A stretch of 64,000 nucleotides of DNA, taken from Candidatus Bathyarchaeota archaeon. Its GTDB lineage: Archaea > Thermoproteota > CALKCG01 > B24 > DRYS01. This document shows, piece after piece, positions 16,337-25,316 of this stretch. Position 1 is the first letter of the stretch, and each line of letters opens with the position of its first letter. The DNA lies in contig JAGTQC010000001.1 of the NCBI GenBank assembly GCA_018396535.1, forward strand, positions 224,827 to 288,826, written 5' to 3'. The notes below the pieces were generated by a model. That model saw nothing but the letters and a program-made list of their open reading frames with translations, did not search any database and was not told the origin of the DNA. A program made the translations under genes and the position numbers.

Positions 16337-16933
16337 TTGACTGTTAGAAGGAGGCTAAAGGATTTAGTAATGCTTAACCTAGTCGAGGAGGCAGTTTTAC
16401 TTATCGTATATAAACTTGGATCTATGGGGAGGATAACGTTATCACGTATCCTTGATCTACCTGAAGGTACTGTTAGAGGTATTCTACGACGTATGGAGCT
16501 ATCTAAGATGATCGAATCTACAAGTAGAGGGGTTAAATTAACGGAGAGAGGGGTTGAAGAGTTATCTAAGTTACTCGATAAGAGGTGTATAGAAGGCATA
16601 TTCGTAATGGAGCCTGGTTTTTTAGGTTTGAATATGCCTTCAGTAATCGTGCATATACGTGGAAAAGCTAAAAGTATAAGGCTAGGGTTAGAGGAAAGGG
16701 ATAGAGCTATTGGAGCTGGAGCTAAAGCTCTTGTAGCTATAAGATGTGTAGATGGACGTCTAGAGATACCTGGAGTAGTAGATGATATATGCAGGGAGGG
16801 GGAACAGTATGCACATATACTTAGAGAAAGATTTAATTTAAGAGATGGCGATTTAATTCTCGCAGTATTCTCAGATAATGTTTGGCGAGCACTTATAGCA
16901 GCGTTGCATGTAGCTGAAAGTATACCAGCTTAG
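16337..16933 (+). CDS. Archaeal HTH regulator with DUF4443-like C-terminal domain
   Basis: A 198-residue protein with a winged-helix domain in the first 80 residues (ITLSRILDLPEGTVRGILRR as the helix-turn-helix, then an Arg-Gly wing and KLTERGVEEL). An alpha/beta domain of about 110 residues follows, resembling the archaeal DUF4443 domain. It probably binds DNA and senses an unknown small molecule. Translation may start at TTG 16337 or at ATG 16370; GGAGG at 16350-16354 precedes the ATG by 15 bases. It follows the GPN GTPase gene by 58 bp. Confidence 0.65.
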   Translation: MTVRRRLKDLVMLNLVEEAVLLIVYKLGSMGRITLSRILDLPEGTVRGILRRMELSKMIESTSRGVKLTERGVEELSKLLDKRCIEGIFVMEPGFLGLNMPSVIVHIRGKAKSIRLGLEERDRAIGAGAKALVAIRCVDGRLEIPGVVDDICREGEQYAHILRERFNLRDGDLILAVFSDNVWRALIAALHVAESIPA

Positions 16934-17076
16934 ATGCTAGATGCCGGTAATAACGTAGTATAGCTACGAAATCTATTGGCTTTCATCATCTATAGAGTAT
17001 TATCAGCATATAGTGGCAATATTCATTAAGCGGTAGTTAAGCCTAATTAGCGTAAGGAAAATCAGGGGGAGATACG

Positions 17077-19185
17077 ATGACGTTAGAGAAGCTATTTAAC
17101 CCATCATCGATAGCAGTTGTAGGCGCTTCTCGTACACCAGGTAAGGTTGGATACGCTATACTATCGAATATACTTTCATCAGGATTCACTGGTGAAATAT
17201 ACCCTGTGAATCCTAATGCTACAGAGATTCTAGGTCTCAAATGTTATCCACGGATAACGGATATACCATCAGATGTAGATTTAGCTATCATATCGATTCC
17301 TGCTCAAGCAGTTTTAGATGTAGCTGAAGAATGCGGGAGGAGGGGGGTTAAGTATATCGTCGTTATATCTGCTGGGTTTAAGGAGATAGGCCCTGAAGGC
17401 TTAGTTAGAGAAGTTAAACTTCAAACATTATGCAGACGGTATGGTATGAGGCTTCTAGGACCCAACTGTCTAGGCTTCATAGATATGTATACACCATTAA
17501 ACGCGAGCTTCGCAGCTACACAGCCTCTAAAGGGGCGTATAGCATTCATATCGCAGAGCGGTGCTCTAGCTACTAGCATACTAAACTGGTCTAGATCGAT
17601 CGATATAGGGTTTAGCCGGTTCATAACCCTCGGAAATAGAGCTGATATAGATGAATCAGATATCATAGAGAGTTTGAAAAACGATCCTAATACCAGCGTT
17701 ATCCTCGCATATCTAGAGAGCGTATCAGATGGAGCTAAGTTTAGGAAGATAGTAAGTAGTGTCTCGCCTATCAAACCAGTAGTAGTTGTTAAGGCTGGCG
17801 TATCTCGGCATGGAGCTGCTGCTGCATCACTACATACTGGTTCTATAGCTGGAAGCGATTCTGCATACGAAGCTGCTTTCAAACAATGCGGTGTCGTGAG
17901 AGCTAGAAGCTTAGAGGAGTTATTCCATGCTGCACGTATATTCGCATCACAGCCACTACCTAGAAACTATGGGACGATAATCGTTACCAACGCTGGTGGC
18001 CCAGGTATAATCGCTACAGATGCATGTGAACGCTATGGTGTAGAGCTTAAAAGCATATCTGTAGAACTTGTTAGGGAGTTGAGGAGTAAACTTCCATCTG
18101 CAGCATCGCTACATAATCCTATAGATATACTAGGCGATGCTGATGCTGAAAGGTATAGGATAGCTTTAGAGACGTTATTAGCTAAGAGCGACGTCGATAC
18201 ATTCTTCGTTATACTTACACCTCAAGCTATGAGCCAGCCTAGAGAAACTGCTCAAGTTTTAGCTGAACTCAAAACAAAATACCCGGAGAAGATTATAGTT
18301 GCGGTATTTATAGGTGGAGAAGAGATGGGTGAAGCTAAAGCTATACTTCGTAAATCTGGTGTGATAGATTTCGATTTCCCAGAGGATGCTGCTTCAGCTT
18401 TAGGTATACTCTTCAATTATAAGCGTCTAGTAGAGAAGTTGCCGACCGTAACCGGGCTTAAGGAATTGAAGGATGTAGATAGGGATTTCGTAGAGACATT
18501 GATATCGAGGTTTAAGTTAGAAAGGAGGACTACTACTCTATCATATGAAGCCTTCCAGATTCTATCCGCATACAACATACCTACAGTACCATGCCGTCTA
18601 GCCAGGACACCTGAGGAAGCTGTAGAAGCTGCTGAGATGATAGGGTACCCTGTAGCTATCAAGGTAGCATCACCTGAGATACTTCATAAAACCGATATAG
18701 GTGGTGTAAGGCTTAACGTTAACTCACCTAAAGAGGTTGTAGACGCATTTGATGATGTTATATCGAATGCTAGGAGATACATGCCTAGAGCGAATATATA
18801 CGGTGTTGAAGTGTCGAAGATGGCTACTAGGGGTATAGAGATTATCGTAGGTATGCATAGAGATCCACAGTTTGGTCCACTATTAATGTTTGGTTTAGGA
18901 GGGATCTATGTTGATTTCTTAAGGGATGTAAGCTTCAGAGTAGCCCCGCTATCCATGGATGATGCTTTAGAGATGATCAAGGAGACTAAAGCCTATACGC
19001 TTCTAAGGGGGGTGAGGGGGATGCCGGCAGCTGATATAGAATCTCTAGCCGATATTATAGTTAGGGTTGCATGGCTTTCTGCAGAATTTAGAGAAATAGC
19101 TGATATAGATTTGAATCCCATATTCGTATATGAGAAGGGAAAAGGTTGTATAGCCGTAGATGCTAAGATTAGTCTATCTGTATAG
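17077..19185 (+). CDS. Acetate/acyl-CoA ligase (ADP-forming), fused alpha and beta
   Basis: A 702-residue fused ADP-forming acyl-CoA synthetase. Residues 1-460 are the alpha part: CoA-binding Rossmann domain (VVGASRTPGKVG, 14-25), ligase domains with FISQSGALAT (158-167) and the phosphohistidine H253 in LHTGSIAGSD. Residues 470-702 are the ATP-grasp beta part with HKTDIGGVRLN. The enzyme converts acyl-CoA, ADP and phosphate to acid, CoA and ATP, the classical archaeal energy-conserving step in peptide and sugar fermentation. The start ATG has a strong Shine-Dalgarno GGGGGAG at 17065-17071. The BioD-like partner gene begins 13 bp downstream. Confidence 0.92.
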   Translation: MTLEKLFNPSSIAVVGASRTPGKVGYAILSNILSSGFTGEIYPVNPNATEILGLKCYPRITDIPSDVDLAIISIPAQAVLDVAEECGRRGVKYIVVISAGFKEIGPEGLVREVKLQTLCRRYGMRLLGPNCLGFIDMYTPLNASFAATQPLKGRIAFISQSGALATSILNWSRSIDIGFSRFITLGNRADIDESDIIESLKNDPNTSVILAYLESVSDGAKFRKIVSSVSPIKPVVVVKAGVSRHGAAAASLHTGSIAGSDSAYEAAFKQCGVVRARSLEELFHAARIFASQPLPRNYGTIIVTNAGGPGIIATDACERYGVELKSISVELVRELRSKLPSAASLHNPIDILGDADAERYRIALETLLAKSDVDTFFVILTPQAMSQPRETAQVLAELKTKYPEKIIVAVFIGGEEMGEAKAILRKSGVIDFDFPEDAASALGILFNYKRLVEKLPTVTGLKELKDVDRDFVETLISRFKLERRTTTLSYEAFQILSAYNIPTVPCRLARTPEEAVEAAEMIGYPVAIKVASPEILHKTDIGGVRLNVNSPKEVVDAFDDVISNARRYMPRANIYGVEVSKMATRGIEIIVGMHRDPQFGPLLMFGLGGIYVDFLRDVSFRVAPLSMDDALEMIKETKAYTLLRGVRGMPAADIESLADIIVRVAWLSAEFREIADIDLNPIFVYEKGKGCIAVDAKISLSV

Positions 19186-19198
19186 GGAGGATACGAGT

Positions 19199-20272
19199 AT
19201 GCCCACCTGTAAAGGGCTCTATGTAGTCTCTCCGAAGGATTACTCTGGGAAAACCGCACTCTGCGTAGGATTAGCGCTTACCTTTAAAGAGGAAGGGTAT
19301 AGGGTAGGCTACATGAAGCCTATAGGCTTATGGACAAGTATACTTGAAGGCGAGTACGTGGATGAAGACTCCATACTCCTAAAGGATATATTAGGCTTAG
19401 AGGATAGTTTAACCGATGTAACCCCCTATGTAGCTGGCGATAGAATTCTAGAAGATATAGCTAAGGGTAAGCTTCACGATGTATGCTCTAAGATAGCTGA
19501 AGTATATCGTAGAGCTTCAGAAGGAAAGGATATTATGCTAATCGAAGCTCCTAGGAATATAGGTCTCAACTATCTTACAGGATTAACCTACAGATTCTTA
19601 GCTGAGAAAATTGGGTGTAAGGCTCTAGTAGTATCTCTATTCGAGTCAGATGTAGATGTAGGCTCTATAATACAGATGTATGAGCATATGAAGCTTGAAG
19701 GATTGAAGACTATAGGTGTTGTATTAAACTATGTTCGGAGACATGTTATAGAGAGAGCTAGAAGTATAGTACCGCAGATACTTAGATCATATGGGTTAAA
19801 CGTTTTAGGAGTTATACCTAGGAAGACGGAGTTGGTAGCGCCTACGGTAGCCGAGATATATGAGCGTATAGGTGGGGAGATACTTGCATGTGAGGATAAG
19901 TTGGATGGTATCGTCGAAGAGATAATGATAGGCGCTATGACACTCGAATCTGCATTATCATTCTTTAGGAGAGCTATTAATAAGGCTGTCATTACAGGCG
20001 GTGATAGAGCTGATGTAGCTCTTGCAGCTCTGGAGACGGATACATCTGTACTAATATTGACAGGCAATTTATATCCTGATGTAAGGGTTTTAGCTAAGGC
20101 GGAGGAGAGGGGTATACCTGTAATACTAGTACCATACGATACCTATACTACGGTCGAGCTTGTAGGAGAGCTTGTAGGTAGAATCAGACCTGGTGATAGG
20201 AAGAGGGTTGATCTAGCGTATAAATTGGTAAGAGAGAATGTTGATTGGAGGAGCATAATCGGATCTCTATAA
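19199..20272 (+). CDS. BioD-like (AAA_26) plus DRTGG-domain protein
   Basis: A 357-residue protein. The N-terminal 200 or so residues form a dethiobiotin-synthetase-like P-loop domain with SPKDYSGKTALCVGLA as the nucleotide loop and YMKPIG as the following strand. The C-terminal part is a DRTGG domain (AVITGGDRADVALAALETD, then SVLILTGN and PVILVPYDTYTT). The same two domains form the N-terminal regulatory half of some phosphotransacetylases (COG0857). Here the transacetylase is absent, but the gene sits directly after the ADP-forming acyl-CoA synthetase, suggesting control of CoA-ester metabolism (inferred). I chose ATG 19199 because GGGAGG at 19185-19190 is 8 bases upstream; an upstream start at 19160 would overlap the preceding gene. 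Confidence 0.75.
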   Translation: MPTCKGLYVVSPKDYSGKTALCVGLALTFKEEGYRVGYMKPIGLWTSILEGEYVDEDSILLKDILGLEDSLTDVTPYVAGDRILEDIAKGKLHDVCSKIAEVYRRASEGKDIMLIEAPRNIGLNYLTGLTYRFLAEKIGCKALVVSLFESDVDVGSIIQMYEHMKLEGLKTIGVVLNYVRRHVIERARSIVPQILRSYGLNVLGVIPRKTELVAPTVAEIYERIGGEILACEDKLDGIVEEIMIGAMTLESALSFFRRAINKAVITGGDRADVALAALETDTSVLILTGNLYPDVRVLAKAEERGIPVILVPYDTYTTVELVGELVGRIRPGDRKRVDLAYKLVRENVDWRSIIGSL

Positions 20273-20318
20273 AATTAATATCTTCTCTGGGGAATTCTTT
20301 AGAATTCGATGATGAACC

Positions 20319-21146
20319 GTGCTTAGGATAGGGACTGTAGCATTATTCTCACGTGTAGATCTAGATGAGGTATTACTAGTATCATCTAAGATTAAAGAGA
20401 GGTTTGAAAGTAGCGGTGTGAATGTACTACTAGAGGATAGACTATATGAGAAGCTGGGAGGTGCTAGATGGAATTCAAAATCGACTTTCGATCTACTCAT
20501 AGCGATCGGAGGGGATGGTACTATACTCAGAGCTGTACATGCTACAGGGTTATCTAAACCTGTTTTCGCTATCAGAGCAGGGTTAGTCGGGTTTTTAGCT
20601 GATTGTGATCTACATGAAGCTTTAGAAGCTATAGATATGCTACTCAAGGATGAGTATAGGATAGAATCGTATAAGCTATTGGAGAATAACGTTAATCTAC
20701 CTTATGCTTTAAACGAGGTTAGGGTTGGAGCTACTGATGTATTGAAGACAGTAGATTTAGAAGTTAGGGTTGAAGGGGAGGTTATAGCTTTAGATAGGGT
20801 TGATGCAGTGCTCGTAGCTACACCATTAGGTTCTACAGGGTATTCACTAAGTTGCGGAGGATGCATACTAGATCCTAGGGTTGAAGCATATATATTGACA
20901 CCTGTCTCGCCTTTAACTCCAAGCTTTAAGCCTTACGTTGCTCCTTGGGATGCAACTGTGGAGATCAGGGTTATTAGAGGAGATCTGTACGTATCGGTGG
21001 ATGGGGTAGCATCCATTAAGCTTCCAGAGGGGTCGAGCGTAAAGGTGAAAGGGTCGAGTAAAACTGTGGATTTCATAAGGGTTAAGGGAAGGTTTATCGA
21101 AAGACTACGTAGGAGAGTTAATCCTAGATTTAGATTGAATCTTTAG
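20319..21146 (+). CDS. nadK: NAD kinase
   Basis: A 275-residue ATP/polyphosphate-NAD kinase. The diacylglycerol-kinase-like GGDG motif is at 64-67 (IAIGGDGTILRA), followed by the NE motif in ALNEVRVG and the Gly-rich ATPLGSTGYSLSCGG region. It phosphorylates NAD to NADP in the cytosol. The start is a GTG at 20319. The gene follows the BioD-like gene by 46 bp and may belong to its transcript. It is convergent with the aRF1 gene, with only 3 bp between stops. Confidence 0.92.
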   Translation: MLRIGTVALFSRVDLDEVLLVSSKIKERFESSGVNVLLEDRLYEKLGGARWNSKSTFDLLIAIGGDGTILRAVHATGLSKPVFAIRAGLVGFLADCDLHEALEAIDMLLKDEYRIESYKLLENNVNLPYALNEVRVGATDVLKTVDLEVRVEGEVIALDRVDAVLVATPLGSTGYSLSCGGCILDPRVEAYILTPVSPLTPSFKPYVAPWDATVEIRVIRGDLYVSVDGVASIKLPEGSSVKVKGSSKTVDFIRVKGRFIERLRRRVNPRFRLNL

Positions 21147-21149
21147 AAT

Positions 21150-22406
21150 CTAAGCCTTGTATCTTAGTATAGCAGCTATACCTCCAAAGCCTTTGAGCAG
21201 CATCTCTCCCTCCTCAGTTTCCGTGGATATCAGCTCTACGTTAACCTTATACTGTTCGGCTAATTCTATGAATTCGTCTGTAAGACTCTTCCACTCTTTA
21301 ATCCTCAGTGTCTGATTACCACAGGATGGACATTTCGATCTAGAAATCTCCGCTTCGAAAGCGAATCTATCAGCTTCATTTATCGTACGTCTATCTGTAT
21401 AACCACATACACTACACTCTACGGTAGCTCTAACCTTATCGATATTCTCTGATATGATTAGAGTATCTATTAATCCACGTGTTAGAAGGGATCTAACTTC
21501 CTCCTCTCCGTATGCTGCGAGTCCATCGCTTAACGTAACCTCCCTAAAGAATCTTTGTAGTATCCTTTTCTCCTCCATATGCCTTACACCTCTGAGTATA
21601 TCGATAGATTTACTTGCAACTTCTCGAAGACCTTCCTCACCGGTATAAGCTGTATCTATAACACCTACTACCTTCTTCTTTATCATATAGTTGAGGTAAT
21701 CCTTATCAAGGAATTCGTATTTAGTCGGTCCCGGTCCAGCTACCAATATACCCTTTATATCATCTCTACCTAGGAATAATTCATCAGCATATTTAGCTAC
21801 TCTTCGAAAGAATTCGTTAAGCTCCATCTCTCTAAGTCTCTCGAATCTACGTGCAGATTGGCCTCCAGCTCTATGTTTTCCAGGTATACCGGAGGTTATC
21901 TCTCGTATAAGCTCCATCCTCCTCCCAGATATTATACCGAAGCTAGCTTCGCTAGAGTCTATTATTATAACTCCGTAGGACTCCTTCTCTTTGAGGATAT
22001 CGTATAGCGGGTCTAAGTAGAATGTAGATGAACATCCATAGTATGATACATTGATAGGCTCCGGAGGTATTATCACATAGTCTTCAAGTTTTTCACTGCC
22101 TTCACCATTCTGAGGAATAGCCCCACAGAATATTACTAGACCATTCTCAGGCGTTTTCTTAAAATATTTAAGCTTCTGAATTACACGCTCTATAGCGGAT
22201 TGAACATTCTTCCTAGTTCTATCAGATTTTATATTAGAAGCCGTATTATACTCCTGCCATAAGTTGTTTATAACTTCGTGAATAGGCCTACCCGGGGGTA
22301 TGTATAGGCTTATAAGCTCAGTACCTCTACCAATCTTAGATTTAAGTTCTTCTAAGAGTTTTCTAAACCTGTAGTTCTCGAGAGAGTAGGATTTTATGCT
22401 GGACAT
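21150..22406 (-). CDS. prf1: Peptide chain release factor aRF1
   Basis: A 418-residue archaeal/eukaryotic-type class I release factor. NIKS (58-61) for stop-codon reading and GGQ (181-183, within AGGQSARRFERLRE) for peptidyl-tRNA hydrolysis are both intact. The C-terminal domain holds a CxxC pair (CSVCGYT) and a second pair (CPSCGN) that bind zinc. It reads all three stop codons and acts with aIF1-related and ABCE1 factors on the ribosome. The length matches the family. The start is the ATG at 22406. It probably has its own promoter in the gap before the coiled-coil gene. Confidence 0.95.
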   Translation of the reverse strand: MSSIKSYSLENYRFRKLLEELKSKIGRGTELISLYIPPGRPIHEVINNLWQEYNTASNIKSDRTRKNVQSAIERVIQKLKYFKKTPENGLVIFCGAIPQNGEGSEKLEDYVIIPPEPINVSYYGCSSTFYLDPLYDILKEKESYGVIIIDSSEASFGIISGRRMELIREITSGIPGKHRAGGQSARRFERLREMELNEFFRRVAKYADELFLGRDDIKGILVAGPGPTKYEFLDKDYLNYMIKKKVVGVIDTAYTGEEGLREVASKSIDILRGVRHMEEKRILQRFFREVTLSDGLAAYGEEEVRSLLTRGLIDTLIISENIDKVRATVECSVCGYTDRRTINEADRFAFEAEISRSKCPSCGNQTLRIKEWKSLTDEFIELAEQYKVNVELISTETEEGEMLLKGFGGIAAILRYKA

Positions 22407-22509
22407 ACCTAGAACACTCCTCCAACTATCTTAGGCTATAGTGATGGTGAGAACGGTGGATAGCATAACCTTGCCGGAATAATGAATGGAATATAGCTTA
22501 TAAACTTTA

Positions 22510-23733
22510 CTATACCGTTTCGTAGAGCCATTCTATGAAGCTTTCAGTACTGTAGAATAGCTTCAAGATACTATCAGAGAATACCCATTTAACATTAACC
22601 TTCCTACCGAATAAGTCTTCAAGCCTACCTATCCAGCGGTATATCTCAACCCTTATATCCGAGAAGCTAGGTGTACCTGGACTACCAGTATAATATCCTA
22701 AGGCAGGATCCAATATCATTATCTTCCCATCTTTGAACGGTATATAGACAGCCATATGATCTGTAACTACTATACACTCAACTCTAAGTTTCCCTCTAAA
22801 GTAGGCTGAGAGCATACTAGCTAATAATATAGCTTGATCATCACAATCACCTTCTCTAAATGCTAACGTCTGGTTAGGATATTGCCACATATCCGATACA
22901 TATATTAATGGAAGGCTTGGATCTGATGGTAGCAGTGGATAGAGACCATCGCTTCTATATCTTACATTACCTATAACCCAGTCAAACATAGCTTTAATAT
23001 CCACAGCGATCTCGTCCAGATCGAGATAGCCGCTCCATCCGCCGGTAATCTGAAGCATAAGACTCTTAACTCTAAGATCGTTAGGTGTTATGAGGAGTAG
23101 ATCTTCTATCTTAGGATGTAGAGCATGAATATTAACTTCACCAGTAAGTTTTAGATAGTCTTTAATGAATAGTTCAAGCCTACCAGTAGATAGCCTAGCT
23201 TCTAGAGTTTTATAGCTTTCATCTAAGATCCTATATCCTTCCAGTAGAATTTCATAATCTCTCAACATAGATTTATAATTGTCAAATAAATCATTGTATG
23301 TATTATTTAATTTCTCATAATTTTCATATAGATGTAAAAGTGCATCTACAGTAGCATTATACTCACTATACAATATCCTATAACTTATGTTAAGTACCTC
23401 GATAGCCTCGATGAGCCTTTGATTATCTAAAAAGATACTTTGATAATCATGTAAAAGCCTCTGGTAATCGGAGAATAATGCCTCATATAAACTAGATAGC
23501 ATGGTATAGCTTGAATTTAATTTATGGTAATCTGATAGTAGAGAATCATACTTAGATTGCATCGATTCATAGTTAGATCTAAGATTTTCATACTCTAAAG
23601 ATCTAGCTTCATACATACTCTGCAGGATTGATACCCTACTATACAGTATTAAAGATGAAGCCGCTAATACGATGGCTATAACAGAAGCCAATATAGTACT
23701 CTTATCTACAATCAAACCTATACACCTAAACAC
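22510..23733 (-). CDS. Membrane-anchored Tyr-heptad coiled coil with transglutaminase-like domain
   Basis: A 407-residue protein. An N-terminal hydrophobic helix (about 12-31) anchors it. Residues 35-180 form a long coiled coil with a Tyr at the same heptad position: 17 of the 20 positions from 41 to 174 in steps of seven are Tyr; the exceptions are 104, 111 and 132. A transglutaminase-like domain follows with the Cys-His-Asp triad C297 (REGDCDDQA), H326 (TDHMAVY) and D342 (ILDPALG). The domain probably faces the outside on a stalk. Family members act as peptidases or cross-linkers; the substrate here is unknown. It is 104 bp upstream of aRF1 on the same strand. Confidence 0.75.
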   Translation of the reverse strand: MFRCIGLIVDKSTILASVIAIVLAASSLILYSRVSILQSMYEARSLEYENLRSNYESMQSKYDSLLSDYHKLNSSYTMLSSLYEALFSDYQRLLHDYQSIFLDNQRLIEAIEVLNISYRILYSEYNATVDALLHLYENYEKLNNTYNDLFDNYKSMLRDYEILLEGYRILDESYKTLEARLSTGRLELFIKDYLKLTGEVNIHALHPKIEDLLLITPNDLRVKSLMLQITGGWSGYLDLDEIAVDIKAMFDWVIGNVRYRSDGLYPLLPSDPSLPLIYVSDMWQYPNQTLAFREGDCDDQAILLASMLSAYFRGKLRVECIVVTDHMAVYIPFKDGKIMILDPALGYYTGSPGTPSFSDIRVEIYRWIGRLEDLFGRKVNVKWVFSDSILKLFYSTESFIEWLYETV

Positions 23734-23874
23734 ATATAAACATTATAAGGATTTAAAGCTTAACAAAATACACTATATACTAAAGGAGATATCGTAAAAC
23801 ATCCAATAAAACCTAGAATATCTCATCCTAGTAGAAATACTAAACCCAGCCACCATAAAAACCTCATCCACACT

Positions 23875-23886
23875 AAACCTTTTATA
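23875..23886 (+). promoter_or_regulatory. BRE/TATA element of tRNA-Ser
   Basis: AAACCTTTTATA fits an archaeal purine-rich BRE followed by a TATA box. Its centre lies about 36 bp upstream of the mature tRNA-Ser 5' end at 23918, leaving a leader of about 10 bases. Confidence 0.5.
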
Positions 23887-23917
23887 CGAATTCATCTCCA
23901 AATATACGATCGGAGAA

Positions 23918-24006
23918 GCCGGGGTCACCTAGCCTGGTAGGGTGCAGGCCTGCTAAGCCTGTGGCGCATATGCGCCGCGCGGGTTCAAATCCCGCCCCCG
24001 GCGCCA
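23918..24006 (+). tRNA. tRNA-Ser (anticodon GCT), CCA encoded
   Basis: A class II tRNA: acceptor GCCGGGG/CCCCGGC with discriminator G, anticodon stem CAGGC/GCCTG around the loop CTGCTAA (anticodon GCT, Ser AGC/AGT), a long variable arm (TGGCGCATATGCGCCGC), and T-arm GCGGG-TTCAAAT-CCCGC. The CCA end is encoded at 24004-24006, unlike in the other two tRNAs here. Shortly downstream a second T-arm-like sequence occurs (24013-24027). Confidence 0.93.
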
Positions 24007-24012
24007 GTCTCT

Positions 24013-24027
24013 AGGGTTCAAATCCCT
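24013..24027 (+). repeat. Orphan T-arm-like copy downstream of tRNA-Ser
   Basis: AGGGTTCAAATCCCT repeats the T-loop of the adjacent tRNA (identical over GGGTTCAAATCCC) but lacks the remaining tRNA arms. It could be a partial tRNA 3' end left by an integration event or a local duplication. Confidence 0.5.
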
Positions 24028-24189
24028 TCTCCTTTTAAATCCTGGGAAACGAGTTTAGCGTGAAGAATGAGATTATACGATTATGATGTCTTCGTAATTT
24101 TTCAAGTTAACATTTAGGAGAGCACTGCTATCTATGACATCATATGAGTAGCGGTTTGCCGATACTAGGAGGGGGTTAAAGATTGTTTA

Positions 24190-24843
24190 TTACACGCTTA
24201 TATCTGGCGGTGGTGGAGGTCTTAGGGATAGATAGAAGTATACTGCTGAAACTGTGAATACGGCGTTTAGGAGCCAGCTTACTATAGACCCGATATATGG
24301 ACCGATTATCGGGATTATCGAAAAGCCATATGAGAATACTGCGCTTGCAACTATCACTAATAATATGAAGATTATTACTTCTCCAAGATTTTTAATAACA
24401 AAATCGAACGCCCTCTTCACGCTTTCTACAGCATTTAACCTCTCTGTTATAGCTATAACTACAATAAAGATTCCTACTGGAAGTAGTATGACTGTTATAC
24501 TACATAGTGCTGCTATTATAGCTACTATGATTAATACAGCGATTCTACTTATCACTAGATTTAAACTTCTTCTTAGATCTAACGGGCGGTTGTTAATTAC
24601 ATCGTTAGCCATATCTACAAGCATGCATCCCGCTATGAAACCAAGGATAGCAGCGATCAATGAGCCAAAAAGGCTTATGAACGGATTTGGTGTTTCAAAA
24701 TGGTAATATCTTATCGGGAATATATATGCTAACGCATCGAAGAATAGATGTACGATAATAGGAATAATAAATGGAGCGAATAATACTGGATTCTTTACCG
24801 ATATATCTATACCCTTTGAAATAGCTTCTATCGATTTTGACAT
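24190..24843 (-). CDS. Polytopic membrane protein with proline-rich tail
   Basis: A 217-residue hydrophobic protein with about six predicted helices: PVLFAPFIIPIIVHLFFDAL, then ISLFGSLIAAILGFIAGCML, LVISRIAVLIIVAIIAALC, ILLPVGIFIVVIAI, VIIFILLVIVASAVFSYG and a last one before the tail. It ends with a short Pro stretch (RPPPPPDIS). The layout resembles uncharacterised archaeal YciC/DUF4013-like membrane proteins, but no family-specific residues can be named. A TATA box sits about 30 bp upstream. Confidence 0.6.
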   Translation of the reverse strand: MSKSIEAISKGIDISVKNPVLFAPFIIPIIVHLFFDALAYIFPIRYYHFETPNPFISLFGSLIAAILGFIAGCMLVDMANDVINNRPLDLRRSLNLVISRIAVLIIVAIIAALCSITVILLPVGIFIVVIAITERLNAVESVKRAFDFVIKNLGEVIIFILLVIVASAVFSYGFSIIPIIGPYIGSIVSWLLNAVFTVSAVYFYLSLRPPPPPDISV

Positions 24844-25316
24844 AGACTTTATTTTGCTACCTCGCTCCTTATAAATATATCGAATCCCGCAGCTGGGATA
24901 GGGGGTGAGCCAGCTTAGATTATTACAAAGCTTTCGATGAAAGGGATTCTGTTAAACTAATACTCTTGCTATTAGAGTAGAAGGTATGGGATATCCATCT
25001 ACAATAGTATTGTGGTAATGTGCTGATCTACCGTGTATATCTTCCTATTCTCTTTCTGCTTAGATAACTTTTATCTTTGTTTGAAATCAATGTTTTGCTA
25101 TCAATTATAAAGACTAAACTAAATCTTAACCAGAGTGTTAGCTATGTTAGATTAAGAAACGGATTCGGAAATAAGTAGTAAGCGTGGACTAAAGATGCTA
25201 TATTGAAGGTCGAAAATACCTTATCGAGTTACAGATGCTAAAGAGTACAGATACTAGAGTATATCATGGAGAATCATAAAAGCTATAATCGAGGAATCTA
25301 GAAAATATGTTAGAAA
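24844..25316. other. Intergenic stretch between divergent genes
   Basis: Apart from the promoter of the minus-strand membrane-protein gene at 24869-24880, no gene or clear repeat is visible in this 473-bp AT-rich region. All frames are cut frequently by stops. Confidence 0.5.
24869..24880 (-). promoter_or_regulatory. TATA box of the membrane-protein gene
   Basis: On the minus strand ATATATTTATAA, followed by GGAGCGAGG, lies about 30 bp upstream of the ATG at 24843. This gives a leader of about six bases or none. Confidence 0.55.
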
